From Pseudomonas sp. Ant30-3 (GTDB lineage: Bacteria; Pseudomonadota; Gammaproteobacteria; Pseudomonadales; Pseudomonadaceae): a DNA stretch of 64,000 nucleotides. The stretch covers positions 1-64,000 of the forward strand of contig NZ_JMCL01000013.1 in the NCBI RefSeq assembly GCF_000690905.1, read 5' to 3'. Numbering within the stretch: position 1 is the stretch's first letter; each line of letters opens with the position of its first letter. A model generated the notes under the pieces. The model saw only the letters and a program-made list of their open reading frames with translations, did not search any database and was not told where the DNA came from. The translations under genes and the position numbers were made by a program. Positions 35,426 through 43,500 of the stretch are shown here, piece after piece.

Positions 35426-36751
35426 ATGTACACACTTACGTTGCAGGCGTATGCCAACCGACAATGGTCAGACGCAATGACGCTGATATTCGTCGAGCCG
35501 GAAAAGGGCTTTGAAGGCGCTTGCCGAATCGGCTACAAGACTGACTACATCGCCAATCATCTGGAATCGATTGATCTGCCGTTTTGCAAGGCAGTCAGTG
35601 CCAGGTTGCCATTGGACTGGGACAGCACTTCGCTGAAGAAAGCGCCTGCCTTCCTGTTCGATATCGCGCCTGCGGGGGCGGCCCGGCGCTTTCTCATGGC
35701 ACGCCTTGGACAGGATAAGCCTGAGGACCTTAGCGCCGATTTGTTTCTGCTGGGACGATCCACGCCTGCACCCATCGGCCATCTGCGCGTCAAGGAATCC
35801 ATCGAGGCTTTGGATGACCGGGCCGTCATGGGGTTTGGTCGCGAGGAGGTCGTCGCGCGGGACAACTCTTTTCTGGAGTACGCCTACGAGCAGGGCGCTG
35901 CAATCGGTGGCGCAACCGGAGCGGGCGGAGAAGCGCCGAAATTGCTCATGGCGCAAGCTCGCGACGGGTTGCTGTATCCAGACGCAGTCCTGTCAGATGA
36001 TCAGGTCGCACAGCACTGGTTTGTGAAATTTGCCCGTAACCGGGCAACCCAGATGGACCAGACCATCCTTAAAAGCGAGTTCCATTACTACAAAGCGCTG
36101 CACACACTCGGAATCGAGACAGTGGCTGCGGATGGCCTTGCCCTGGAAGAGGCTACCAAGCCCAGTCTCTGGATGAAGCGCTTTGATCGCACGGTGAGCC
36201 CGCCAGGCGTTGAGCGATTAGCCGTTGAGTCGGTTTACTCGCTCGCCGGTGTGACCGTCCCGGGCAGCTATATGGACCATATGGAAGTCATCCAGCTGTT
36301 GGCACGCCTGTGGAAACAAGCAGGACAGGCCGAGCAGATCCCTGATTTGATCGCCGATTATCTGCGTCGTGATTTGCTCAATAAAATTCTCGGCAACTCC
36401 GACAATCACGGCCGCAACACATCCATCATTCGCGAGGAAAGCAGTGTGCGTCTTGCCCCCATCTACGATTTGGCACCGATGGTCATGGACGACGAGGGCG
36501 TGACCCGGACGACCAAATGGTCGAAGGACCTCGAAGTGGGCGGCGAGGTGAAATGGCGCGCCGTCTGCGAAACATTGTCGATGATCGGAGATCCAGAGGC
36601 GTTGTTCGAAGGTCTGCGCGACGACGCGCGCCGCTTCCTGGCGTTGCCGGACATTCTCTCTGCCAGCGGCCTGCCCGAAGCCACGCTGAACCATCCTGCG
36701 ATTGCCTTGCGAAACCTCGACCAACGAATGCAGCACTGGGGGCTGAAATGA
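35426..36751 (+). CDS. hipA: HipA-like serine/threonine kinase (toxin)
   Basis: The product has 441 residues. HipA kinases phosphorylate glutamyl-tRNA synthetase or related targets and cause growth arrest and persistence. Visible marks are the Gly-rich ATP loop GGATGAGGEAPKLL (161-174), catalytic GNSDNHGRN (Asp326, Asn331) and the metal-binding IYDLAPM (Asp348); the spacing of Asp, Asn and Asp matches E. coli HipA (309/314/332). All catalytic residues are intact. Start at MYTLTLQAYANRQW; upstream in-frame residues look non-coding. The downstream HTH gene overlaps by ATGA, so toxin precedes antitoxin, the reverse of E. coli hipBA. Confidence 0.88.
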   Translation: MYTLTLQAYANRQWSDAMTLIFVEPEKGFEGACRIGYKTDYIANHLESIDLPFCKAVSARLPLDWDSTSLKKAPAFLFDIAPAGAARRFLMARLGQDKPEDLSADLFLLGRSTPAPIGHLRVKESIEALDDRAVMGFGREEVVARDNSFLEYAYEQGAAIGGATGAGGEAPKLLMAQARDGLLYPDAVLSDDQVAQHWFVKFARNRATQMDQTILKSEFHYYKALHTLGIETVAADGLALEEATKPSLWMKRFDRTVSPPGVERLAVESVYSLAGVTVPGSYMDHMEVIQLLARLWKQAGQAEQIPDLIADYLRRDLLNKILGNSDNHGRNTSIIREESSVRLAPIYDLAPMVMDDEGVTRTTKWSKDLEVGGEVKWRAVCETLSMIGDPEALFEGLRDDARRFLALPDILSASGLPEATLNHPAIALRNLDQRMQHWGLK

Positions 36752-37026
36752 CTCTCTCCATCGACGCCCGCGCATTAGTGATCGAAAGCATCCAGGACGG
36801 GCTGGCCCAGGGCACGCTGGAGATTGGCGAGGCGGTGCGGCGCTTGCGTGTCGAGGTTACGGGTTTACATCAAAGCCAATTCGCCAAAATGTGCAAAATC
36901 TCGGTACGCACCCTGGTGCATATCGAACATGGCGAAGGGAATCAGACGTTGAAATCGTTGAATTCGGTGTTTCGTCCTTTTGGATTGAAGATGGGCGTGG
37001 TGCGGATTCGGCGCGATTTCAGTTAA
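36748..37026 (+). CDS. hipB: HipB-like XRE-family antitoxin/regulator
   Basis: The product has 92 residues. The N-terminal ~30 residues are helical (ALVIESIQDGLAQGTLEIGE) and residues ~34-85 form an XRE helix-turn-helix (LHQSQFAKMCKISVRTLVHI then EHGEGNQTLKSLNSVFRPFG). The start ATG overlaps the hipA TGA (ATGA), giving coupled translation. HipB proteins neutralise HipA and repress the operon; the repeated GCATT palindromes upstream of hipA are the likely operator. Confidence 0.82.
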   Translation: MTLSIDARALVIESIQDGLAQGTLEIGEAVRRLRVEVTGLHQSQFAKMCKISVRTLVHIEHGEGNQTLKSLNSVFRPFGLKMGVVRIRRDFS

Positions 37027-37047
37027 TGGCATAGCCTTAGCGCAAGG

Positions 37048-37073
37048 GTTCCCCACGCCAGAAACGTGGGAAC
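37048..37073. terminator. Hairpin between hipB and a convergent GNAT gene
   Basis: GTTCCCCACG / CGTGGGAAC with one bulged C and a 7-base loop; no strong U-run. It may serve both convergent genes. Confidence 0.4.
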
Positions 37074-37079
37074 AATCGT

Positions 37080-37751
37080 TCAGGCGCGGCATTCGGCCAG
37101 CGTTTTAACCTGTCCCGAACTCGTCTGGTTCTCATCGCTCAACCAGCGTTCAAACCCTGCGCCAATTGCGGGCCATTCCGCGTCCAGAATCGAATACCAC
37201 GCGGTGTCGCGGTTCTGTCCCTTGACCACCATGTGCTGGCGAAAAACGCCTTCGAAGCTGAAGCCCAAGCGCTCGGCCGCGTATTTTGAGCGCGCGTTGC
37301 CGTTGTTGCACTTCCATTCCAGACGCCGGTTACCCAAGGCAAAAGATTCCTTTGCCAGCAGGTAAACCGCTTCGGTGCTTTTCGGCGAGCGCTGCATCGG
37401 TGCGCCGAAGGTCACATGGCCGATTTCGATGCGGCCCTGGGACGGCACGATCGACATCAGGCTGAGGAGGCCTTGCGCTTCACCGCTGGCACGGTCGATC
37501 ACGGTAAAGAAGTACGGATCGCTGCTCGCCGCATGGTTGTTCAGCCAGTCGTTGAAACCTTGACGTTCCGGGAAAGGACCGTAAGGCAGATAGTCCCACA
37601 GCTTCGGATCGCCGCCCGGACCTTGCAGGGCATTCCACAAATCGTCGCCATGACGCGCAGGGTCTAATTTTTCCAGGCGGATGAAACGCCCTTCGATCGT
37701 TTTTACCGACGGCGCCGGGGCGCCTTTCCAGTCGGCGAGGGAAGTCGACAT
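37080..37751 (-). CDS. GNAT acetyltransferase, RimJ/RimL type
   Basis: The product has 223 residues. The RimJ/RimL-like GNAT pattern is clear: IEGRFIRLEKLDPARHGDDL, the IEIGHVTFGAPMQRSPKSTE region forming beta4 and the acetyl-CoA site, RLEWKCNNGNARSKYAAERL and GFSFEGVFRQHMVVKG. It probably acetylates an N-terminal or amino-compound amine; the substrate is unknown. It ends a three-gene minus-strand cluster (two GNATs and a PaiB-like protein), with 17 bases to the next gene, so it is probably one operon. Confidence 0.9.
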   Translation of the reverse strand: MSTSLADWKGAPAPSVKTIEGRFIRLEKLDPARHGDDLWNALQGPGGDPKLWDYLPYGPFPERQGFNDWLNNHAASSDPYFFTVIDRASGEAQGLLSLMSIVPSQGRIEIGHVTFGAPMQRSPKSTEAVYLLAKESFALGNRRLEWKCNNGNARSKYAAERLGFSFEGVFRQHMVVKGQNRDTAWYSILDAEWPAIGAGFERWLSDENQTSSGQVKTLAECRA

Positions 37752-37768
37752 GGTGTTCTCCTTGAACC

Positions 37769-38215
37769 TTAGAGGCCTTTACGAAACTGGATGAAACCAG
37801 GGCGTTCGGCGATGCGCTCGTAGAGCTGGATCGCGGTGGCGTTGGTTTCATGGGTCAGCCAGTGGACTTTGCAGCACCCGTCCGCTTTGGCGGTGGCGTA
37901 GACGAATTCGATCAACTGCCGACCCACGCCAGTGCCGCGCGTTTCAGGCATCACCAGCAAGTCTTGCAGGTAGCAGGAGTTTTCGATGCTCCAGTTCGAT
38001 CGATGGTAGATGAAGTGCACCATGCCCACAGCCTCGTCACCCGCCCAGGCCAACGCAGCGTGAGTCGACTCGTTGAGGTCGAGCATGCGCTGCCAGGTGC
38101 TTTGGGTGACGGCTTCAGGCAATTCGGTGTTGTAGAAACGCAGGTAGGTTTGCCACAGCGGCAACCAGGCGGCGTAGTCATCGCCGCTGACCTGGCGAAT
38201 GTCGATCTGATTCAT
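37769..38215 (-). CDS. GNAT family N-acetyltransferase
   Basis: The product has 148 residues. The core motif A LQDLLVMPETRGTGVGRQLI (R/Q-x-x-G-x-G/A) binds acetyl-CoA; HWLTHETNATAIQLYERI is motif B. The substrate is unknown. It lies between the PaiB-like gene (10 bases) and the RimJ/L-type gene (17 bases), all on the minus strand, which recalls the B. subtilis paiAB pairing of an acetyltransferase with PaiB. Confidence 0.88.
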   Translation of the reverse strand: MNQIDIRQVSGDDYAAWLPLWQTYLRFYNTELPEAVTQSTWQRMLDLNESTHAALAWAGDEAVGMVHFIYHRSNWSIENSCYLQDLLVMPETRGTGVGRQLIEFVYATAKADGCCKVHWLTHETNATAIQLYERIAERPGFIQFRKGL

Positions 38216-38225
38216 GTTCGATCCT

Positions 38226-38849
38226 CTAACGCATCAAGTGGGCGAGTGCCTGATCGTGCACATCGGGGCTGGCAGCAAGCCCCTCGCGCACGCCGGCAAT
38301 GTCTGCAGTGCTCCGGTTCTGGCTGAGTTTGCGCTTGCCTTCCAGGCGCTGGATCGGCAGGGCAAAACCGACGATGGCCTTGAGCATGCCGTCGATGTAA
38401 TCAGCCGGAGCATCGGCGACTTTCCATGGCTGGTCACGCGCGGATTCGTGACGATCCGTGAGCGCACTCACAAGCTGGAGCAAGCGGTCCGCGTCAGTGA
38501 ACACTTCGGCTGTGCCATACGCATGAACGGCGACGTAATTCCAGGTCGGCACGACTTTGCCATGCTCGGCTTTCGCCGGGTAGAACGCCGGCGTGATGTA
38601 AGCGTCGGCACCGGCAAAAATCACCAGCGCTTCAGCGCCTTGCTGCAAGGCTTTCCACTGCGGATTGGCGCGGGCGAAATGACCGTAAAGCGTGCCGCTG
38701 GCGCCTTCATCAGGATTCAGCAGAAGCGGCAAATGACTCGCTTGCAGCCCGTCATCACCGTGCGTGACCAACACCGCGAGACGGGTGCCAAGTATGTGCT
38801 GATGCAGTTCATGCAAGTCATTGAGGGCGAAACTGCTTGGCGTATACAT
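38226..38849 (-). CDS. FMN-binding PaiB-like protein
   Basis: The product has 207 residues. It matches the PaiB/FMN-binding negative regulator family: MYTPSSFALNDLHELHQHI at the start, GTLYGHFARANPQWK, FAGADAYITPAFYP, VPTWNYVAVHAYG and the C-terminal AIVGFALPIQRLEGKRKLSQ then NRSTADIAGV. It has the split-barrel flavin fold related to PdxH. The start is placed at the ATG at 38849, as the open upstream frame runs through the divergent MocR gene. It probably leads an operon with the two GNAT genes and is divergent from the MocR regulator. Confidence 0.9.
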   Translation of the reverse strand: MYTPSSFALNDLHELHQHILGTRLAVLVTHGDDGLQASHLPLLLNPDEGASGTLYGHFARANPQWKALQQGAEALVIFAGADAYITPAFYPAKAEHGKVVPTWNYVAVHAYGTAEVFTDADRLLQLVSALTDRHESARDQPWKVADAPADYIDGMLKAIVGFALPIQRLEGKRKLSQNRSTADIAGVREGLAASPDVHDQALAHLMR

Positions 38850-38889
38850 GGAAAATTCCCTTGGCGGATGCCCCCATCCTAGGCAGGCT

Positions 38890-38936
38890 ATTGGTCTGTT
38901 GTAAGAGCCATTACCCACCATTTTCATAGGTCCAAT
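38890..38936. promoter_or_regulatory. Candidate MocR operator half-sites
   Basis: ATTGGTCT (38890-38897) and AGGTCCAAT (38928-38936) form imperfect inverted half-sites in the 90-base spacer between divergent paiB-like and mocR-like genes; the second abuts the MocR start codon. They are suggestive only. Confidence 0.35.
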
Positions 38937-38939
38937 ACC

Positions 38940-40490
38940 ATGGCTGATGCACCGCTTTCTCTGTCCTTCAATCCTGCTGGCATCGAGCTGGATCGTCGCC
39001 AGGGGTTGAGTCGTCAGCTGTATCAGGCTTTGCGCGTTCGCGTACTGGACGGCCGACTGGTCAGCGGCACACGATTGCCGGCCAGTCGTGACCTGGCAGC
39101 TGCACTCTGCATTTCGCGCAACAGCGTGGTCCGGGCCTATGACCAACTCTACGCCGAGGGCTTCATTGAAGGGCGGATCGGTGATGGCACTTACGTCGCC
39201 CAGCTGCCGCAAACTTCACCCGTCGCAAAAAAACTGTCCACAAAAGTATCCACAGGGTTTTCAACAGGCTTACCCACAGCCTTATCCACAAATTCGCTGG
39301 ATTTACCTGTGATTCCATCCAGTAAAGTTATCCACAATGAGCGTTTCGACCGGATTAAAAACAACCATTTAGCCCTGCCTCCCAGTGGTCCGCCTCGCGC
39401 TTTTCGGGTCGGTGTGCCCGCATTTGATTTATTCCCATTCGACGTTTGGGCCAAGCTGAATGCGGCTTTCTGGCGAAAGCCCGATCTGCAGATGTTGTGC
39501 TACGGCGATCCGGCCGGTGATGAACGCTTGCGCGATCTGATTGCCGCGTATTTGCGCAGCTCCCGTGGCCTGCAGTGCACGGCTGAACAAATAGTGATCA
39601 CCAGTGGCGCGCAGCAGGGAATAAGCCTTTGTGCACAGCTGCTGGTAGAGCCTGGGGATGGGGTGGCGATCGAGAATCCAGGGTACCGAGCGGCGGGCCA
39701 TGCCTTCGCTGTGGCAGGAGCAACATTGCACGGTGTTGCGGTAGACGCCGAGGGCCTCAGTTGCGCAGAGCTCAACGCCTTGAGTGGTTGCCGACTGGCG
39801 TACGTCACGCCGTCTCATCAGTACCCGACCGGCGTGGTCATGAGCCTGGCGCGACGCCTGGAATTGCTGGCCTGGGCGGAGCGCAATCAAGGCTGGATCG
39901 TCGAGGACGACTACGACGGTGAATACCGCTACAGCGGCGCACCGCTGGCGCCATTGGCTGCGCTCGATCAACAGGGTCGCGTGTTGTATGTCGGCACATT
40001 TGGCAAGGTTGCGTTCCCGGCGCTGAGGCTTGGTTATCTGGTGTTGCCCCCCGCATTGGTGGAAGCCTTTACCCAGCGCCGAGCGGTGGACATGCGCCAC
40101 TCAGAGGTCAGCACTCAAGCGGTGATGGCCGAATTCATGGCGACAGGACATTTCCAGCGACACATCCGCCGCATGCGCCGGGCGGCGTTGAGTCGGCTCA
40201 ACAGGCTGTTGAGTGGTTGGCCGAAGGACGTTGCCGGTGTCGGCCAATTGCCGACGGTCGCGGCCGGGTTGCACCTGACAGTGGCGGTCGAGTCGCTGGC
40301 CCGAGAGCAGGAGCTGATTGAAAAAGCTGCAAGCGTTGACGTGGAAATCAATCCGCTCAGCAGCTATTGGCTGCCGGACTCGACGCTAACCCCGGAGCAG
40401 CGAGCAGGGCTGGTCCTGGGGTTTGCGGCGGTGCGCGAGGCTGATATCAGTGCAGCACTTGAGCGACTGCGCCGGGTTTGGCTTACCTAA
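38940..40490 (+). CDS. MocR/GntR-family regulator with aminotransferase domain
   Basis: The product has 516 residues. An N-terminal GntR winged helix (GLSRQLYQALRVRVLDGRLV; LPASRDLAAALCISRNSVVR) is joined to a fold-type I PLP aminotransferase-like domain (LQMLCYGDPAGDERLRDLIA; VTPSHQYPTGVVMS; EDDYDGEYRYSG). YVGTFGKVAFPALRLGYL carries the PLP lysine. MocR proteins sense PLP or amine compounds. The linker (~95-145) is unusually long and repetitive in Ser-Thr (KLSTKVSTGFSTG; ALSTNS) because its DNA contains five DnaA-box-like 9-mers. It is divergent from the PaiB/GNAT operon, the likely target. Confidence 0.9.
   Translation: MADAPLSLSFNPAGIELDRRQGLSRQLYQALRVRVLDGRLVSGTRLPASRDLAAALCISRNSVVRAYDQLYAEGFIEGRIGDGTYVAQLPQTSPVAKKLSTKVSTGFSTGLPTALSTNSLDLPVIPSSKVIHNERFDRIKNNHLALPPSGPPRAFRVGVPAFDLFPFDVWAKLNAAFWRKPDLQMLCYGDPAGDERLRDLIAAYLRSSRGLQCTAEQIVITSGAQQGISLCAQLLVEPGDGVAIENPGYRAAGHAFAVAGATLHGVAVDAEGLSCAELNALSGCRLAYVTPSHQYPTGVVMSLARRLELLAWAERNQGWIVEDDYDGEYRYSGAPLAPLAALDQQGRVLYVGTFGKVAFPALRLGYLVLPPALVEAFTQRRAVDMRHSEVSTQAVMAEFMATGHFQRHIRRMRRAALSRLNRLLSGWPKDVAGVGQLPTVAAGLHLTVAVESLAREQELIEKAASVDVEINPLSSYWLPDSTLTPEQRAGLVLGFAAVREADISAALERLRRVWLT
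39234..39336 (+). promoter_or_regulatory. Cluster of DnaA-box-like 9-mers inside the mocR gene
   Basis: Five same-strand 9-mers in 103 bases: CTGTCCACA (39234), GTATCCACA (39246), TTACCCACA (39270), and two exact DnaA boxes TTATCCACA (39282-39290 and 39328-39336). They lie within the linker-coding part of the MocR gene. Binding by DnaA is inferred, not shown. Confidence 0.45.
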
Positions 40491-40507
40491 GCCTGTCGTT
40501 CAATGGC

Positions 40508-43500
40508 TCATTTCCTGGCGGGCGGTTCGAGGTCAAAAAACCACTTGCGCACATCAGCGTCATTGATCTTGCGCAGCACGCCGTCCACCGGCTCGAAGGT
40601 GGTCAGGGTTTTTTGTTGTTCCGCAGAAAGGCTCTGCAAATACGTGTCGGCAATTTTCAAATGCGCCGCAGTGGGATTACCGACCGGACTTTTCAGGCTC
40701 TCGTAATGGAAATGCGCGACCCATAGCTCCTTGTCGTCATGTTTCTTGTCGAGTACCCGGTACTCCTGAAAATAGTCGCCCAGCTGTTTGGTTTTGATCC
40801 GGCCTTTGTCTCGCAGCAGTTTGATTTGGCCATTCTCATGCATCCAGCGCAGGGTGCTTTGGGTGGGCTTCCTGAGTTTGTACAGATTGGCGCGCACACT
40901 GATGCCAGACTCACGCATTGTCACCGCAGCGGCGCGCAATTCCTCCCCGAGGGTGTGCACTGGAAATTCTTTGGTGCGGGCCAGAATCTCATCGACGCTG
41001 GCTGCGCTTTGTTCAAGCTTGCTGGCTTGCTGATCGAAGATGTCCTGCATGTCCGCAGGGATACGAGAGGGCTTATCAGCGTCTTTCAGGGTGCGTTTTA
41101 TGAATGCAGGCGCCTCCAAGACCAGATTCAGGCTGGTGCTGATGATGTCTCTGTCATCAAGTGTTGGAGTGGGCCGCTGCCGCGCTTCCAGGGCGATCGG
41201 GCCAATGGGCGCCGCAGTATCGGGCGCAGTTTCCGGGAGGGCAGGTTGGCGCGGGCGGGTCTTCCTGACTTTGACCGTTTGGCGAGATCCGCCCGAGGTC
41301 GATGGCCGTGAAGGCTCTTTCCGCAGGGCAATCTGGTCTTCGTCGAGTAACGAGGATCGCAAAGATTGCGCGTGTGCAGCGAACGCGCCGAGCAGGCCGC
41401 GCAAATGCTCGAGTTGAGTTTGCTTAAAGGCACCCGGGTAGCTCTCCGGCAGATCGCCCAGTCTCTGGTCAACGTCGGCAAACGTGTCGATTATTGCGCT
41501 GAGTTCTTCAACCTGACCTTGCGGGGCGGATTCCCCCGGTGTGCCTTTGAGCAGCTGCGAAACCCGATGTGCGGCCCCGGCGCCTCGGTAGAGCAATTCA
41601 CCGACCTGATCATGAGCTTGCGAGTACAGCGAGTTTAGCGGCTCCGCCATGCACAGTTCTTGCGCGATGCCGATTTCATTGGCCTTGAGGTCCCATTCGG
41701 TGAAGTTAGGCAGCAGCGTGTGGATCGTCGATGCTTTTTCAATACCCGGCCTTCCCAGTGCGTTCAGTGCGTCTAACGCCTTCTGTGAAATCGAAAGTTT
41801 CTTGATCATGGCCTCGCTCAGGTCTGTTACGCGCTTTACCTGCGCCACATGGGCGTCCCTGGTTTCATGGGTGATCGTGGTTTCGGCCTGCAGGGCGCGC
41901 GTGCCCACGGCATATTGATTTCGTTTAACGGCAAACCATAATGAAATGTGTTTCTGTAACTCGGTATGCATCCGCAGCGAATTGTTGATGTAGCTAGAGC
42001 CTCCGCCCAGGCTGTGCCACTCCTTCGCTTGATCGAGAGCTTTTTGATAGGCGCTGATCATCTGGTCCAGTTGCCCTGTGAACGTGGCCGACAGTTGGCC
42101 GCGGTTCTCGTCTGTGGCTGCCAGGTAGTCGTCCTTGGCCTTGAGCACTTGAGCCTGCATTTGAATCTCGGTCCCGCCTTCATCAGTCGGGTTGAGCTTG
42201 CGACGTTGAAACTGCTGAAGCTCTTTTTGCAGCTCGGTTCTGCGCCGCACATTAGCTGCTTTCAGCGCCTTGAGGCGACCTGACGGGCCGGCGCCACGCA
42301 AGCGCATTCGCAGGTCCATCACCCAGCGACCGTCGGGGTCATCGGTCAGATACGGGCCGGTAATTTTCGGGTTTTTCGGGTCGAGAATCTGCAGTGGCGG
42401 ATCTGCATCAGCATCCTCGTTGACACTGACATTGAACCAGCGCTTGCCGACCTTGGCGTAGGTTTTGTCCGCCACTTTGTGCAGATAACGAACAGTGCTC
42501 TGACTGCCCGCCGCCTCATCGGATTTCAAACCGTCAGGTGTCACCTGAAGGGAATCCAGGTAGATCACCAGTTCTGCCGGTGACCGTCTCGGCACTGCCG
42601 CGCCAGGGTCCACGACGGGCTCGTGCGTTGAGGGAAGCTTGCCGACCAAGGCGTCTTGGTCCAGCGTGATAATCGTTGGGGCCGGCCGCGCATTGATGTC
42701 CTCCACGGGTTCGGTAATGTCTTGGACAGGTTTAGTGACCTCTCCTTCAGGTTCGGTGATTTCATTTACCGGTTCAGTGACCTCTCCCTCAGGTTCGGTC
42801 ACCTCCTTTACCGGTTCAATAATCTCCTGCCCGGAGGCGGCGACCTCCGCCAGCGGTGCGACAACGCCCCTCAGCTTGCTCGACAGCGCCTTGCGCCGCA
42901 TCGCCGCGTGATGGCTGAGCAGAATGCCCAGCGCCAGCAGAATATCGGCCGTGGACTTCCACTGCACGAACGTGTCGCCGCGTTTATGAGCATCAACGGT
43001 TTGCTGAATCTGCTCGATGGTTTGCCAGGCCCAGACGGCAGTACCCACCGCACCGCTGAGGCAATTGGCCGCCGCCCCAAACAAGGCCCAGCTGCTGTCC
43101 TTCAATAAGGTCCAACGACGTTCAGCGTTCGATTGCGATTGACGGTCCGCCAGCGTGACCAGCGCTTGCGCATTGCGTTTGAACAACTCGGAGAGAACAT
43201 TCCCGGTGATTTCCTCGCCATTCAGCACCACACGGCCAAACTGGTCGGGGCGATGGAGGGGATTGACCAGTTCTTCGACGGTCAGCCATGGCGACGGCCA
43301 TCCGGTAGGGAAGACGTATTGCGAATACTCGAAACTCAGCGTTTTGCTCGGCAGCCACGCCAGTATCGAATCGCGCAGCTCACCTGGTTGGTGTAGGGCA
43401 TACAGCAAATTCTGCCGCGAAGGAAACTGCATCAACGGCGTGTCCTGCATCGGTCGATAAAGCAGGCATGGAGCGTTTTGGCGGACCCGCGGGCTGATGA

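Noticed and set aside
39234..39336. Chromosomal replication origin
   Set aside because: DnaA-type boxes are present but there is no dnaA, dnaN, rpmH or gidA neighbourhood and no AT-rich unwinding element, and the boxes are inside a gene.
42708..42833. Possible CRISPR-like array
   Set aside because: The three units are contiguous, in frame and have no spacers; they encode a protein repeat.
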